This document shows, piece after piece, positions 24,543 through 33,226 of a stretch of DNA of 34,629 nt. Source of the DNA: Verrucomicrobiia bacterium (lineage in GTDB: Bacteria > Verrucomicrobiota > Verrucomicrobiia > Limisphaerales > JAJOIW01); assembly GCA_030425355.1 (NCBI GenBank), contig JAUIAG010000019.1, forward strand, positions 1 through 34,629, in the 5' to 3' direction. Each line of letters begins with the position of its first letter. The first letter of the stretch is position 1. Under the pieces are notes generated by a model. That model saw only the letters and a list, made by a program, of their open reading frames with translations. It searched no databases and had not been told where the DNA came from. Both the position numbers and the translations under genes were made by a program.

Positions 24543-25898
24543 CTACTGCGTATCGGGGGAGGGAAGTTCAAGTTCCGGTGGCACTCCGACAGCCTTCCGG
24601 GTGAATCGCTTTCCGTATTCAGTGTAGCCATTGACAAATCCGCCGTGGCTGAGAAAGAACTGCCCGTCCTCCAATCCCATGAAGCGGTCGAGTCTGTTTG
24701 TGCGTCCGGTAGGGTCGTGGCTGAAGCCTGCTTCAGTCAATTCGATCCACCTGCCACTGCTGTCCCTGATCCACTGGTTTCCATAGAGGGCCTTGCGGAG
24801 AAGGTGACCATTGGCGCCCACAAAGTTTTCACTGAAGCTGTAGAGGCCCCTGAGATACCCGCCGTCCTTCGGGGCGTTCCAGCTGGAAATCAGCATCCAC
24901 TCATTTTTGTCAGGATGAAAGTAATAGCCACTGAAGATGGTCCTCCGGCCATCCACGGGCCGGGCCGTCACAACAAATTTCTGGGTTGTGCCGGTTTTCC
25001 ACATGTATTTGAGATGTGAATGTCCTCCGGTTCCCTCGTTGCCGAAATCATTGGTATGAACCCCCTCGCCGCGGGCGACGAGTTTGACGCGGTTTTCATC
25101 GGCGACGCGGCCGCGGTCAATCGCTTCATCGCCGCTGTCCCAGACACTGAAAATGATCCGTCGTTCAGTGTCGCTGTTGACCTGCATGCCGAAATACCCG
25201 CGGTGCCAGCCGGTTGCCATGTAATACGACCAGACCGGATCCTCCAGCGCCTTCATTTCGCAGTAAAAGGCGGCCACCTCCACGTCCCGATCCACCGGGT
25301 AGAAAAGGTGAACTGACGCTGCATTGCGTCGAGGCTCCGGGTTGAAATGGAAATCCTCAAGAACCATCGATGCGTCCGGATCGACAAGCACCAGGGATTC
25401 AATCCGGCCATTGTCCGTCCCGTCCCCGTTCTTTGATCGAAGTCGGAATTCGGCATACCCGGTTCCCTCAGGAATCGTGAAACTCCCCAGATCCACCTTC
25501 ATGGACGACCCCGCAACGGCTTCATTGACATGCACTGTCTTCAACTGGTCAAGAACCTCAAGTTCGAAGGAATAGTCTCCGTCCGCGGCTGGGGTCCAGT
25601 TGATATGACACTCCACAATTCCGTCACGGCTGAACTGCCCGAACCATGAGACAGACTCGGCATCGCCTTTCCAGTTTGTGATGCCGTTGTCCTCCGAGAT
25701 TCTGACGCGCTGTCTCCAGTTCCGGTCTTTGAGTTTCGCGGGCTGTTCCTCGTTGGCATACGCGGTGAAGGCAGGAATTTCGACTGCAGTCGAAGCGGTG
25801 GCCGCCATGGCAAATGAATTCACCATCAGGGAGAGGATAAAGACTTCTCTCCACAGCCGGGGCCGGTTGATATATTGGATTTTCAAGGTCGGGTTCAA
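24543..25898 (-). CDS. Secreted DUF5077/DUF3472 domain protein
   Basis: 451 residues starting at TTG 25898. This rare start gives a proper signal peptide (basic n-region, then FILSLMVNSFAMAATA); the next ATG (25826) would cut the hydrophobic core. The N-terminal part (VEIPAFTAYANEEQPAKLKD through PAADGDYSFELEVLDQLK) fits DUF5077, a carbohydrate-binding-like beta-sandwich; the C-terminal part fits DUF3472, with YYMATGWHRGYFGMQVNS and RRIIFSVWDSGDEAID as signature stretches. Proteins of this type are secreted and found near polysaccharide-utilisation genes in Bacteroidota and Verrucomicrobiota; their activity is unknown. The gene sits 53 bases behind the DUF2007 gene and 21 bases ahead of the unknown barrel protein, so the last two are probably cotranscribed. 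Confidence 0.88.
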   Translation of the reverse strand: MNPTLKIQYINRPRLWREVFILSLMVNSFAMAATASTAVEIPAFTAYANEEQPAKLKDRNWRQRVRISEDNGITNWKGDAESVSWFGQFSRDGIVECHINWTPAADGDYSFELEVLDQLKTVHVNEAVAGSSMKVDLGSFTIPEGTGYAEFRLRSKNGDGTDNGRIESLVLVDPDASMVLEDFHFNPEPRRNAASVHLFYPVDRDVEVAAFYCEMKALEDPVWSYYMATGWHRGYFGMQVNSDTERRIIFSVWDSGDEAIDRGRVADENRVKLVARGEGVHTNDFGNEGTGGHSHLKYMWKTGTTQKFVVTARPVDGRRTIFSGYYFHPDKNEWMLISSWNAPKDGGYLRGLYSFSENFVGANGHLLRKALYGNQWIRDSSGRWIELTEAGFSHDPTGRTNRLDRFMGLEDGQFFLSHGGFVNGYTEYGKRFTRKAVGVPPELELPSPDTQ

Positions 25899-25951
25899 TC
25901 TGAATTCAGGTGTAATCGAAGTGGCGGTTCTGAAGAGTCTGCCATTTCATT

Positions 25952-26287
25952 TTATTTTTCAAGTGGGGGTGTGCGTCGCTGGCCGGCAATTGCCTTCATG
26001 CATCTGGTGATCGCGGCGAGAACAGCATCGATGAATCTGAGCACCGGGTGGCGCTTTGCCGGGGTTGCCCCGGTGGTCCGGTTCCGCTCATACTGCCGCA
26101 CCAGACGCAGTGCCTCCGGGGCATCGCCATCCTCCACATTGACTCTTACCAGTCCGATGACCGGCACCTCTCCGGCTGCTATCTGGAGCGATTCGCCTTC
26201 GATGACCGGTTCAATGTCGTTCATGGCCAGCATGTCGGCAATCATACGGGCTTCCAGAGAATTGTTGGCCTGATAAACGCATTGCAT
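25952..26287 (-). CDS. DUF2007-domain small protein
   Basis: 111 residues from ATG 26287; an in-frame ATG at 26332 is less likely because the family pattern begins directly at MQCVYQANNSLEARMIADML. The N-terminal 70 residues match DUF2007 (signal-transducing-protein-like): a Val-Tyr-x-Ala start, a helix, DIEPVIEGESLQIAAGE, and a second helix DAPEALRLVRQYE. The C-terminal 40 residues are basic and have no clear fold. It probably senses or binds something in the cytoplasm; the ligand is unknown. A TACAAT hexamer lies six bases upstream of the ATG with TTGCCC 16 bases before it. It is divergent to the module 3 DUF1501 gene, with a palindrome in the shared promoter region. Confidence 0.82.
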   Translation of the reverse strand: MQCVYQANNSLEARMIADMLAMNDIEPVIEGESLQIAAGEVPVIGLVRVNVEDGDAPEALRLVRQYERNRTTGATPAKRHPVLRFIDAVLAAITRCMKAIAGQRRTPPLEK

Positions 26288-26293
26288 ACATTT

Positions 26294-26321
26294 ATTGTAG
26301 GCGATGGCGGTGGGCGGGCAA
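26294..26321 (-). promoter_or_regulatory. Candidate promoter of the DUF2007 gene, predicted near-leaderless
   Basis: On the - strand TTGCCC (26321-26316) and TACAAT (26299-26294) are 16 bases apart, four and five matches to the sigma-70 consensus. The predicted start falls on or next to ATG 26287, and no Shine-Dalgarno is seen, so the mRNA may be leaderless. Confidence 0.4.
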
Positions 26322-26335
26322 GACCAGACCAATGC

Positions 26336-26352
26336 GACGCATGCGATGCGTC
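26336..26352. promoter_or_regulatory. 17-bp palindrome (possible operator) in divergent region
   Basis: GACGCAT-GCG-ATGCGTC is a perfect inverted repeat with 7-bp arms and a 3-base centre. The overlapping ATGCG-A-CGCAT at 26332-26342 forms a second palindrome, and ATGCG occurs three times within 19 bases. It lies in the middle of the 119-base gap between the divergent DUF2007 and DUF1501 genes, upstream of both candidate promoters, as expected for an operator or a shared activator site. Confidence 0.45.
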
Positions 26353-26370
26353 TTAAAAGTCGGTGATTTA

Positions 26371-26399
26371 TTGAAATCCACTGCCCCCGCGGTTAGGCT
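26371..26399 (+). promoter_or_regulatory. Candidate promoter of module 3, predicted near-leaderless
   Basis: TTGAAA (26371-26376) and TAGGCT (26394-26399) are separated by 17 bases. The -35 matches in five positions, the -10 in only three. The predicted start is around 26406, one base before ATG 26407. Confidence 0.3.
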
Positions 26400-26406
26400 T
26401 TCATTC

Positions 26407-27810
26407 ATGACCGGTGAGACTGCATTGAATCGCAGATTGTTTCTTGGCCAGGCTGGAAAAGGGCTTGGGCTTATGGCCCTGGGTTCGCTGCTGAGGCCAG
26501 AGATGCTGAAGGCTTCCATTGGGGGTGGGATTGTCAATCCACTTCACGTGGCGCCCCGTGCGAAGCGTGTCATCTTCCTCTGCATGGCCGGCGGTCCATC
26601 TCACCTCGAGTCTTTCGACTACAAGCCTGAGCTGGCACGCATGGATGGCAAGGCCATGCCCGACTCATTCACAAAAGGCCAGCCCATAGCCCAGCTTCAG
26701 GGGCAGACACTCACCTGTCGAGGACCCATGACCGAGTTCCGCCCATACGGTCAGAACGGTACACTGGTGAGCGATTATTTCCCGCACATCGCCGGCATAG
26801 TCGACGACATCGCCGTGGTGAAGTCCATGGTGACCGAGCAGATCAACCACGACCCCGCTCATACTTTCATCAATACGGGCTCGGGGGTGCCGGGGAGACC
26901 GAGTATGGGTTCATGGCTTACCTATGGACTGGGAGATTCGTCGGACAACCTGCCATCCTTTGTGGTTCTGACCAGCGTGGGCGGCGGTCAGGCTCAGCCG
27001 ATAGCAGCCCGCCAGTGGCACAGCGGGTTCCTGCCCGGGAAATATCAGGGTGTCAAATTCCTCTCCAAAGGCGATCCGGTTCTCTACATCAGCAATCCGG
27101 ATGGCGTCGACCGCTCACTGCAGGCAGACGTCATCCAGTCGATAAACCGCATCAATTCCCTCCAGAAAGGTGTAACCGGTGATCCGGAAATCTCCACCCG
27201 GATCTCGCAGTACGAGATGGCGTTTCAGATGCAGGCATCCGTGCCGGAGCTGACCGATTTCTCAGGTGAACCGCAGCATATCATCGACATGTACGGATGC
27301 CGCCCCGGCGACGGGTCCTTCGCCTCCAACTGCCTCCTGGCACGGCGGCTGGCAGAGAGAAATGTCCGTTTCATCCACCTTTATCATCGTGGCTGGGACC
27401 ACCACGGCAATCTGGTCAAGGACATGACCACGGCATCCAAACTCGTCGACCAGGCCAGTGCGGCACTGGTGAAAGACCTCAAGCAGCGCGGGATGCTCGA
27501 CGACACGCTGGTGGTCTGGGGCGGGGAATTCGGCCGCACGCCGATGGCCCAGGGAAGCGGCCGCGACCACCACATCAAGGGCTTTACATGGTGGATGGCG
27601 GGTGGCGGCGTGAAGCCCGGCATTTCCTGGGGCTCCACCGACGAACTCGGTTATTACGCTGTCCAGGATGTCGTCCACGTTCACGATTTCCATGCCACCA
27701 TGATGCACCTGTTCGGCATCGATCATAAAAAACTCACTTTCAAATTCCAGGGACGACAGTACCGGCTGACCGATGTCCACGGCCACGTCGTCAAAGGACT
27801 CCTCGCGTGA
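26407..27810 (+). CDS. DUF1501 Tat-exported protein (module 3)
   Basis: 467 residues from ATG 26407, which places the twin-arginine signal R9-RLFLGQAG near the N-terminus; the ATG at 26332 would bury it. Motifs of the clan are well kept: [56 protein letters not shown]. It has a longer N-terminal half than the other two copies, including the [15 protein letters not shown] segment typical of the subfamily paired with long PSCyt1 proteins. Unlike modules 1 and 2 it precedes its cytochrome-type partner, and the two genes overlap by one base (TGATG), implying translational coupling. No propeller gene follows in this module. Confidence 0.92.
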   Translation: MTGETALNRRLFLGQAGKGLGLMALGSLLRPEMLKASIGGGIVNPLHVAPRAKRVIFLCMAGGPSHLESFDYKPELARMDGKAMPDSFTKGQPIAQLQGQTLTCRGPMTEFRPYGQNGTLVSDYFPHIAGIVDDIAVVKSMVTEQINHDPAHTFINTGSGVPGRPSMGSWLTYGLGDSSDNLPSFVVLTSVGGGQAQPIAARQWHSGFLPGKYQGVKFLSKGDPVLYISNPDGVDRSLQADVIQSINRINSLQKGVTGDPEISTRISQYEMAFQMQASVPELTDFSGEPQHIIDMYGCRPGDGSFASNCLLARRLAERNVRFIHLYHRGWDHHGNLVKDMTTASKLVDQASAALVKDLKQRGMLDDTLVVWGGEFGRTPMAQGSGRDHHIKGFTWWMAGGGVKPGISWGSTDELGYYAVQDVVHVHDFHATMMHLFGIDHKKLTFKFQGRQYRLTDVHGHVVKGLLA

Positions 27811-30182
27811 TGAATATCTTTTTCCAGAAACCGCCCATGTGGATGCGACCATCCTTCCTGACACCGACAATCCTTGCCGCCGCAGTCATCGGTTCTGCCG
27901 CCGCAGCTGAGCTGCCCGAGACAATCTCGTTCAACCGGGATATCCGGCCGATCCTCTCGGAAAACTGCTTTCAGTGTCATGGTTTCGACAAGGAAACACG
28001 CGAGGCCGACCTCCGGCTCGACGTTCGTGAAAGTGCCCTCGAGACTCGGAATGGCTATGCGACCATCGTCCCCGGAAATCCCGGGGAAAGCGAACTCATC
28101 TACCGCATCGAATCCGATGATGAGGATGACGTCATGCCGCCGCCGGATTCGGAGAAATCCCTGACGGCTCATCAGAAATCCCTGCTGCGCCAGTGGATTG
28201 AAGAGGGCGCTGCCTATGAGAAGCACTGGGCCTACATCCCTCCTGTCCGTCCTGCCGTCCCTGAAAGTGGCCGGTTTGATAATCCTGTGGACGCATTCGT
28301 CGCGCGCCGTCTCGATCGCGAGGGGCTGGAATTCAGCAAAGAGGCCGATGCCCGGACCATGGTGCGGCGTTTGAGTTTTGACCTCAATGGACTGCCCCCC
28401 GAGCCGGGACTGGTCGAGTCCTATCTGCGCGGTGATATCCCCGGCGGTTATGAGGGCCTCGTCGACCACTTTCTCAATGCACCGCAGTTCGGGGAGCGGA
28501 TGGCCGTATACTGGCTGGATCTGGTCCGATGGGCCGACACCATGGGGTTCCACTCCGATGACGAACGCCGAAGCACGCCCTATCGCGATTACGTAATCGA
28601 CAGTTTCAACGAAAACCGTCCCTTTGACCGGTTCACCATTGAGCAGCTTGCCGGTGACCTCCTGCCCGATCCCACAACTTCGCAACTGGTGGCCTCCGGA
28701 TACAACCGCATGAACCAGGTCACAGGGGAGGGGGGCGCCCAGCCAAAGGAATACCGCGCCAAATACATGTCCGACAAGACGCGCAATGTTGCGTCGGTAT
28801 GGCTCGGGTCCACACTGATGTGCGCCGAATGCCATGATCACAAGTTTGATCCCTTCACCATGAAGGACTTTTACTCGATGGCGGCTTTCTTCGCCGACCT
28901 CGACGAGCCGGATCTGGTATCCAGCGGCCGTCGAACGGGAATCTTCCATCCGTCCATTCAACTCGATCCCGAAATCAGCAACCAGATGGATCAAATCGAC
29001 ACGGAAATAGCCGCCCTCCGCGAATCCGGTGCCGATCGCAATGAAATCCGCAAGCTGGAACAGAAGCGTGAACGCATCAGTATGAATGGGTTGTGGACAG
29101 TGATTTCCAAGCAGAGAGAGGAACCGAGGATGATAAGGATTCTCCCGCGGGGGAACTTCCTCGATGAAACGGGTCCGCTGGTCGATCCGGCCATTCCGGA
29201 GTTCCTTGGCAGTATCAGCAAGGACGGCAGGGCTGACAGGCTGGATCTGGCCCGCTGGCTGACTTCCGGGGAAAATCCCCTGACCAGCCGGGTGATGGTC
29301 AATCGTCTCTGGTATCTGTTTTTCGGTTCCGGTCTGTCCGCCGTGCTGGATGATCTTGGTTACCAGGGTGAATGGCCCAGTCATCCGGATCTCCTCGACT
29401 GGCTGGCAGTTGAATTCATGGAAAGCGGATGGGATATCAAGCACATGGTCCGTCTCCTCGTGACCAGCAGCACCTACCGTCAGACCAGCCGGGTCAGTGA
29501 TGAATTGATGGAGGTCGACGCCGGCAACCGCCTGTATGCGCGACAGTCCCGCTTCCGGCTTCAGGCGGAGTTCATCCGCGACACGGCTCTTGAAGTAAGC
29601 GGCCTTCTGACCCAGCAGATAGGCGGCCCCAGTGCCAGGCCCTACCAGCCGGACGGTTACTGGGCAGATTCATACAAGAGCGTCGGAGTCCCGCATGTCT
29701 ACCATCAGGATACCGGGGAAAAACTCTATCGCCGCGGACTCTACACTTTCTGGAAAAGGACATTTGTTCATCCCGAGATGCTCACCTTTGATGCGCCGAA
29801 CCGCGAGGAATGTGTTGCCCAGCGTCCGATTTCGAACACGCCGCTGCAGGCCCTTGTGCTGTTGAACGATCCCGCATTTGTCGAAGCTTCGAGGGTCCTC
29901 GCCCAGACAACCGTGGATCAGTTCACCTCGCCGGACCTCAGACTTGATCACATCTACCGGCGAACACTGCAGCGCCGGCCGACTTCTGACGAACGCTCCG
30001 TGCTCCTCGATCTGGTGAAAACCCACCAGGCTCATTTCTCAGCCAATCCGGAAAAGGCCCGCGAGCTTCTGGATGTCGGGGAATACCCGGTGCCGGAACA
30101 CCTCCCGGTCACCGAGGTCGCCGCATGGACGAGTGCCGCCAGAGCGGTTCTCAATCTCCACGAGACCATTACCCGCCAGTAG
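27810..30182 (+). CDS. PSCyt1 / DUF1549 / DUF1553 protein (module 3)
   Basis: 790 residues from ATG 27810, which shares its A with the DUF1501 stop; a GTG at 27807 is an alternative. A signal peptide is present (LTPTILAAAVIGSAAAA). PSCyt1 has the haem motif C53-FQ-C56-H57 and a later MPPPDSEKSLT that may supply the Met ligand. DUF1549 about 151-367 includes CAECHDHKFDPF at 338-349. A short coiled-coil (about 384-421, DTEIAALRESGADRNEIRKL) links to DUF1553 (about 464-788). It lacks the LamG or other carbohydrate-binding insert often found between the two domains in longer homologues, so it is a compact version. A hairpin terminator follows 32 bases after the stop. Confidence 0.93.
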   Translation: MNIFFQKPPMWMRPSFLTPTILAAAVIGSAAAAELPETISFNRDIRPILSENCFQCHGFDKETREADLRLDVRESALETRNGYATIVPGNPGESELIYRIESDDEDDVMPPPDSEKSLTAHQKSLLRQWIEEGAAYEKHWAYIPPVRPAVPESGRFDNPVDAFVARRLDREGLEFSKEADARTMVRRLSFDLNGLPPEPGLVESYLRGDIPGGYEGLVDHFLNAPQFGERMAVYWLDLVRWADTMGFHSDDERRSTPYRDYVIDSFNENRPFDRFTIEQLAGDLLPDPTTSQLVASGYNRMNQVTGEGGAQPKEYRAKYMSDKTRNVASVWLGSTLMCAECHDHKFDPFTMKDFYSMAAFFADLDEPDLVSSGRRTGIFHPSIQLDPEISNQMDQIDTEIAALRESGADRNEIRKLEQKRERISMNGLWTVISKQREEPRMIRILPRGNFLDETGPLVDPAIPEFLGSISKDGRADRLDLARWLTSGENPLTSRVMVNRLWYLFFGSGLSAVLDDLGYQGEWPSHPDLLDWLAVEFMESGWDIKHMVRLLVTSSTYRQTSRVSDELMEVDAGNRLYARQSRFRLQAEFIRDTALEVSGLLTQQIGGPSARPYQPDGYWADSYKSVGVPHVYHQDTGEKLYRRGLYTFWKRTFVHPEMLTFDAPNREECVAQRPISNTPLQALVLLNDPAFVEASRVLAQTTVDQFTSPDLRLDHIYRRTLQRRPTSDERSVLLDLVKTHQAHFSANPEKARELLDVGEYPVPEHLPVTEVAAWTSAARAVLNLHETITRQ

Positions 30183-30214
30183 GCTGGATGCTGAGACCGA
30201 CTGTCGGATGGCAC

Positions 30215-30242
30215 ATCACTTCAATACTTTGAAGTGATTTTT
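30215..30242 (+). terminator. Intrinsic terminator of module 3
   Basis: A perfect 10-bp stem ATCACTTCAA/TTGAAGTGAT (30215-30224, 30229-30238) with a 4-base loop is followed by four more T residues. Its T-run reaches the stop codon of the convergent ald gene (30242-30244). There is no U-run in the - strand direction, so it acts mainly on the + strand unit. Confidence 0.85.
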
Positions 30243-31351
30243 CAGAAGCTGCTGAGGTCGAGTGGAGTGTAAGGCAGGCCTGTGGCATGGCTGACAGCCT
30301 GGCTGAAAAGAGCGCCCCGGTGGGTGCTCAGACCCAGTGCCAGATCGGAGGATTCCTTCAAGGCGGCAATCAATCCCCTGTCGGCGATTCTCTGGGCATA
30401 GGGCAGGGTGGCATTGGTCAGTGCCTGAGTGGCCGTCCTCGCATACGCTCCGGGCATGTTTGTCACGCAGTAGTGGACAATTTCCTCTTCCTCGTAGATC
30501 GGGTTGTCGTGGGTTGTTGGTCTTGAGGTCTCAGAGCACCCTCCCTGATCGATTGCGATGTCCACAAAGACGGATCCCTTTTTCATCACCGAGAGAAACT
30601 CTCTTTTGACCAGCTTGGGTGCGCGGGCACCGGGGAGCAGGACCGCGCCGATCAGCAGATCCACCGATGGAAGCATCTCCAGAAGGTTCTGTTCATTGGA
30701 ATAGAGTGTATGGGCGGTGCCATGCAGTGAGATGTCCAGGAAACGCATCTTCTCGAGATCGACTTCGAGGATAGTCACCTCGGCTCCCATGCCGGCAGCC
30801 ACACGACCGGCATTGATACCTGCCGTTCCGCCCCCCAGGACCATGACTTTTCCCGGCAGCACTCCAGGCACGCCGCCCAGCAGGATGCCCTTGCCCCCCT
30901 GCGCACGGCTGAGGAAGTAGGCCCCCACTATGGCGCTCATTCTCCCGGCTATCTCGCTCATCGGTTCCAGCAGCGGCAGACGCCGTCCACTCTGCACGGT
31001 TTCATAGGCGATGGAGGTGGTTCCGGACTCCACCAGTTTTCCAGTCAGGGCGTCATCGGCTGCAAGGTGGAGGTAGGTGAAAAGGATCAGGTCCTGTCTC
31101 AGGAATCCATACTCCTGTTTCATGGGTTCCTTGACTTTGATGACCATGTCGGCAGCCCATGCATCCGCTGCCTCGGGGACAATGCGTGCGCCCGCGCTCC
31201 GGTAATCCTCATCCGGGTAACCGGATCCGATTCCCGCACCGCTCTGCACAAGAACTTCATGTCCGGACTGGATAAGCATCCTCGCACCGCCCGGTGTGCA
31301 TGAAACCCGGTTCTCCTTGACCTTCACTTCTCTGGGTATCCCGATCTTCAT
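30242..31351 (-). CDS. ald: Alanine dehydrogenase
   Basis: 369 residues, the usual length. Alanine dehydrogenase interconverts L-alanine and pyruvate plus ammonia using NAD(H), in the cytoplasm. The N-terminus [16 protein letters not shown] is typical and carries the substrate-binding Arg15; K74 (VKVKEP) and H95 (FTYLHLA) are the catalytic residues; [14 protein letters not shown] is the NAD-binding Rossmann glycine motif, followed by an acidic residue (ILEVD) as expected for NAD preference. A C-terminal [20 protein letters not shown] stretch is also characteristic. ATG 31351 was chosen by family alignment although the frame is open 62 codons further upstream. It converges with module 3 and diverges from glyS. 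Confidence 0.96.
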   Translation of the reverse strand: MKIGIPREVKVKENRVSCTPGGARMLIQSGHEVLVQSGAGIGSGYPDEDYRSAGARIVPEAADAWAADMVIKVKEPMKQEYGFLRQDLILFTYLHLAADDALTGKLVESGTTSIAYETVQSGRRLPLLEPMSEIAGRMSAIVGAYFLSRAQGGKGILLGGVPGVLPGKVMVLGGGTAGINAGRVAAGMGAEVTILEVDLEKMRFLDISLHGTAHTLYSNEQNLLEMLPSVDLLIGAVLLPGARAPKLVKREFLSVMKKGSVFVDIAIDQGGCSETSRPTTHDNPIYEEEEIVHYCVTNMPGAYARTATQALTNATLPYAQRIADRGLIAALKESSDLALGLSTHRGALFSQAVSHATGLPYTPLDLSSF

Positions 31352-31405
31352 ATTCTCAACAACTGTCTCTCCAATTATTCGGTCCGCCACTGAAAATTGT
31401 GAGCA

Positions 31406-31421
31406 CCCGGCCCATGCCGGG
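31406..31421. repeat. GC-rich palindrome in the ald-glyS divergent region
   Basis: CCCGGC-CCAT-GCCGGG is a perfect inverted repeat with 6-bp arms, 55 bases upstream of the ald start. The 219-base gap 31352-31570 is otherwise featureless apart from the glyS promoter candidate. It may be an operator for ald, but a GC-rich 6-bp palindrome can easily arise by chance here. Confidence 0.25.
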
Positions 31422-31530
31422 CCGATTCGTGATTCCGCCGAAGTGGAGGATGATTGAATATTTCCGCAACAGGCAGCTGGCAGGAAGCCGGACCAGGCAA
31501 CGCGTTCCAATAACGACACGGCTCTGGAAC

Positions 31531-31559
31531 TTGACAAAACCCGGCGTAATCCTGATTGT
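31531..31559 (+). promoter_or_regulatory. Candidate glyS promoter
   Basis: A perfect TTGACA (31531-31536) is followed after 17 bases by GATTGT (31554-31559), a weak -10 with three matches. The predicted start near 31566 leaves a leader of only about five bases before ATG 31571. Confidence 0.4.
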
Positions 31560-31570
31560 TTTTGGCCCTT

Positions 31571-33190
31571 ATGGCGAAGCCCAAAGAAAAGAATTCAGCA
31601 TTGATGGAGAAGATCGTGTCGCTGTGCAAGCGGCGCGGGTTCATATTTCAGTCCTCCGAGATTTACGGGGGTATCAATGGATTCTGGGACTACGGGCCAT
31701 ACGGGGCCGAGCTGAAAAAGAACGTCAAGGACTACTGGTGGCGGTGCATGACGCGACACCGCGACGACATCGTCGGCATCGACGCGACCATCATCATGCA
31801 CCCGAAAGTCTGGGAAGCCAGTGGGCATACCAGCACATTTTCTGATCCCATGGCCGACTGCCGTGTGACCCGCAAGCGCTTCCGCGCCGACCAGATCGAC
31901 CCCATGGACGGTACAGTCTACCACTACAGGGGTGCCCGTGATGAGGAATCCGGCAAATCCTCCAGCGAGGCGTTCTCAGTGCTGCTTCCGGAGGGCAAAA
32001 ACCCCGGAAGCGCCGACAAGGTCGCCGTCCAGTTTTACCAGGGGCGTGGTCTGGATAAACCGACACCCGATCTGGACCGCACCGAGAAAGTCACAGGTGT
32101 GACGTCCTTCAATCCGGAGAATGGTGCACAGCTGACCGAGCCGCGGGCCTTCAATCTGATGTTCAAGACCTTTGTCGGTCCGGTGGAGGACGAGAAGAAC
32201 ACTGCTTATCTTCGCCCGGAAACGGCTCAGGCAATCTTCACAAATTTCCGCAATGTTCAGGAAGTGTCCCGCAAGAAGGTTCCTTTCGGTATCGCCCAGA
32301 TTGGCAAGGCCTTCCGCAATGAGATAAACCCGAGAAATTTCACCTTCCGATCGCGGGAGTTCGAGCAGATGGAGGTTGAGTTTTTCATCAAACCCGACGA
32401 AGTCACCGGCGCGGACCCCGAAAAAGAACCCGATTCTCTGGACAACCCGGCACCGGACTGGGGGTGGAGCCAGTGGCATAAATACTGGGTGGAACAGCGG
32501 ATGCGATGGTATGAAAGCATCGGTCTCGACCGGTCAACTCTCGAACTGTATTACCAGTCGAAGGAGGATCTGGCGCATTATGCCCGTGCCACGGTGGATA
32601 TTCTCTATAAATTCCCCTTTGGCACCGAGGAACTCGAGGGTATCGCCGCCCGCGGCAACTATGACCTCACTCAGCATCAGCAGTTCAGCGGCAAACCCAT
32701 GGACTACTTTGATGACGACGCCAGGACTCGTTATGTGCCGCATGTCATTGAACCCAGTGCGGGTGTCGACCGGCTCGTCCTCGCCCTCATCTGCAATGCC
32801 TACGCCGAGGAGGAAGTCACCGACGAGAAAGGCAGGACAGAACTCCGCACCATCCTTCGCTTCCATCCGCGGGTTGCGCCGATTAAGGTCGGAATCCTCC
32901 CGCTCCTGAAAAACCGCCCCGAAATCGTGCAGCGGGCCAGGGAGGTCAAGGAGATGCTCCAGCCATACATGAATGTGTTCTATGATGAGACCGGTGCCAT
33001 CGGACGCCGCTACCGCCGGCAGGATGAGATCGGAACGCCTTTCTGCGTGACCATCGACTTCGACACCATCGGTGACGGCGAGGACCCCTCAACCAAGGAC
33101 AGCGTCACACTCCGCGACCGCGATTCCATGCAGCAGCGGCGCATCCCCATCAGCGAACTGCTTCCTTTTCTCATGCAGCAGATCAACTGA
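31571..33190 (+). CDS. glyS: Glycyl-tRNA synthetase, homodimeric (alpha2) type
   Basis: 539 residues from ATG 31571; a TTG at 31556 is in frame but lies in the promoter. The enzyme charges tRNA-Gly with glycine using ATP. It belongs to the single-chain alpha2 class II type, not the bacterial alpha2beta2 type: the N-terminus has SLCKRRGFIFQSSEIYGGIN and GFWDYGPYGAELKKNVK. Class II motif 2 is seen in GKAFRNEINPRNFTFRSREF and motif 3 in EPSAGVDRLVLAL. PETAQAIFTNF is a characteristic glycine-enzyme stretch. The C-terminal anticodon-binding domain begins near PIKVGILPLLKN. It diverges from ald and converges with sodA. Confidence 0.97.
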   Translation: MAKPKEKNSALMEKIVSLCKRRGFIFQSSEIYGGINGFWDYGPYGAELKKNVKDYWWRCMTRHRDDIVGIDATIIMHPKVWEASGHTSTFSDPMADCRVTRKRFRADQIDPMDGTVYHYRGARDEESGKSSSEAFSVLLPEGKNPGSADKVAVQFYQGRGLDKPTPDLDRTEKVTGVTSFNPENGAQLTEPRAFNLMFKTFVGPVEDEKNTAYLRPETAQAIFTNFRNVQEVSRKKVPFGIAQIGKAFRNEINPRNFTFRSREFEQMEVEFFIKPDEVTGADPEKEPDSLDNPAPDWGWSQWHKYWVEQRMRWYESIGLDRSTLELYYQSKEDLAHYARATVDILYKFPFGTEELEGIAARGNYDLTQHQQFSGKPMDYFDDDARTRYVPHVIEPSAGVDRLVLALICNAYAEEEVTDEKGRTELRTILRFHPRVAPIKVGILPLLKNRPEIVQRAREVKEMLQPYMNVFYDETGAIGRRYRRQDEIGTPFCVTIDFDTIGDGEDPSTKDSVTLRDRDSMQQRRIPISELLPFLMQQIN

Positions 33191-33226
33191 CCGGCAACCA
33201 CCATTCGGAAGTGCCTTCCCATTTCC

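Noticed and set aside
27723..29444. 573-codon open frame on the - strand opposite the module 3 genes
   Set aside because: It lies fully inside the coding body of DUF1549/DUF1501 genes in a fixed antisense frame, has no recognisable motif, low hydrophobic patterning, and arises from GC-rich codon bias.
31352..31537. 62-codon N-terminal extension of alanine dehydrogenase
   Set aside because: The family begins exactly at [10 protein letters not shown]; the extension runs over the divergent glyS promoter and has no conserved pattern.
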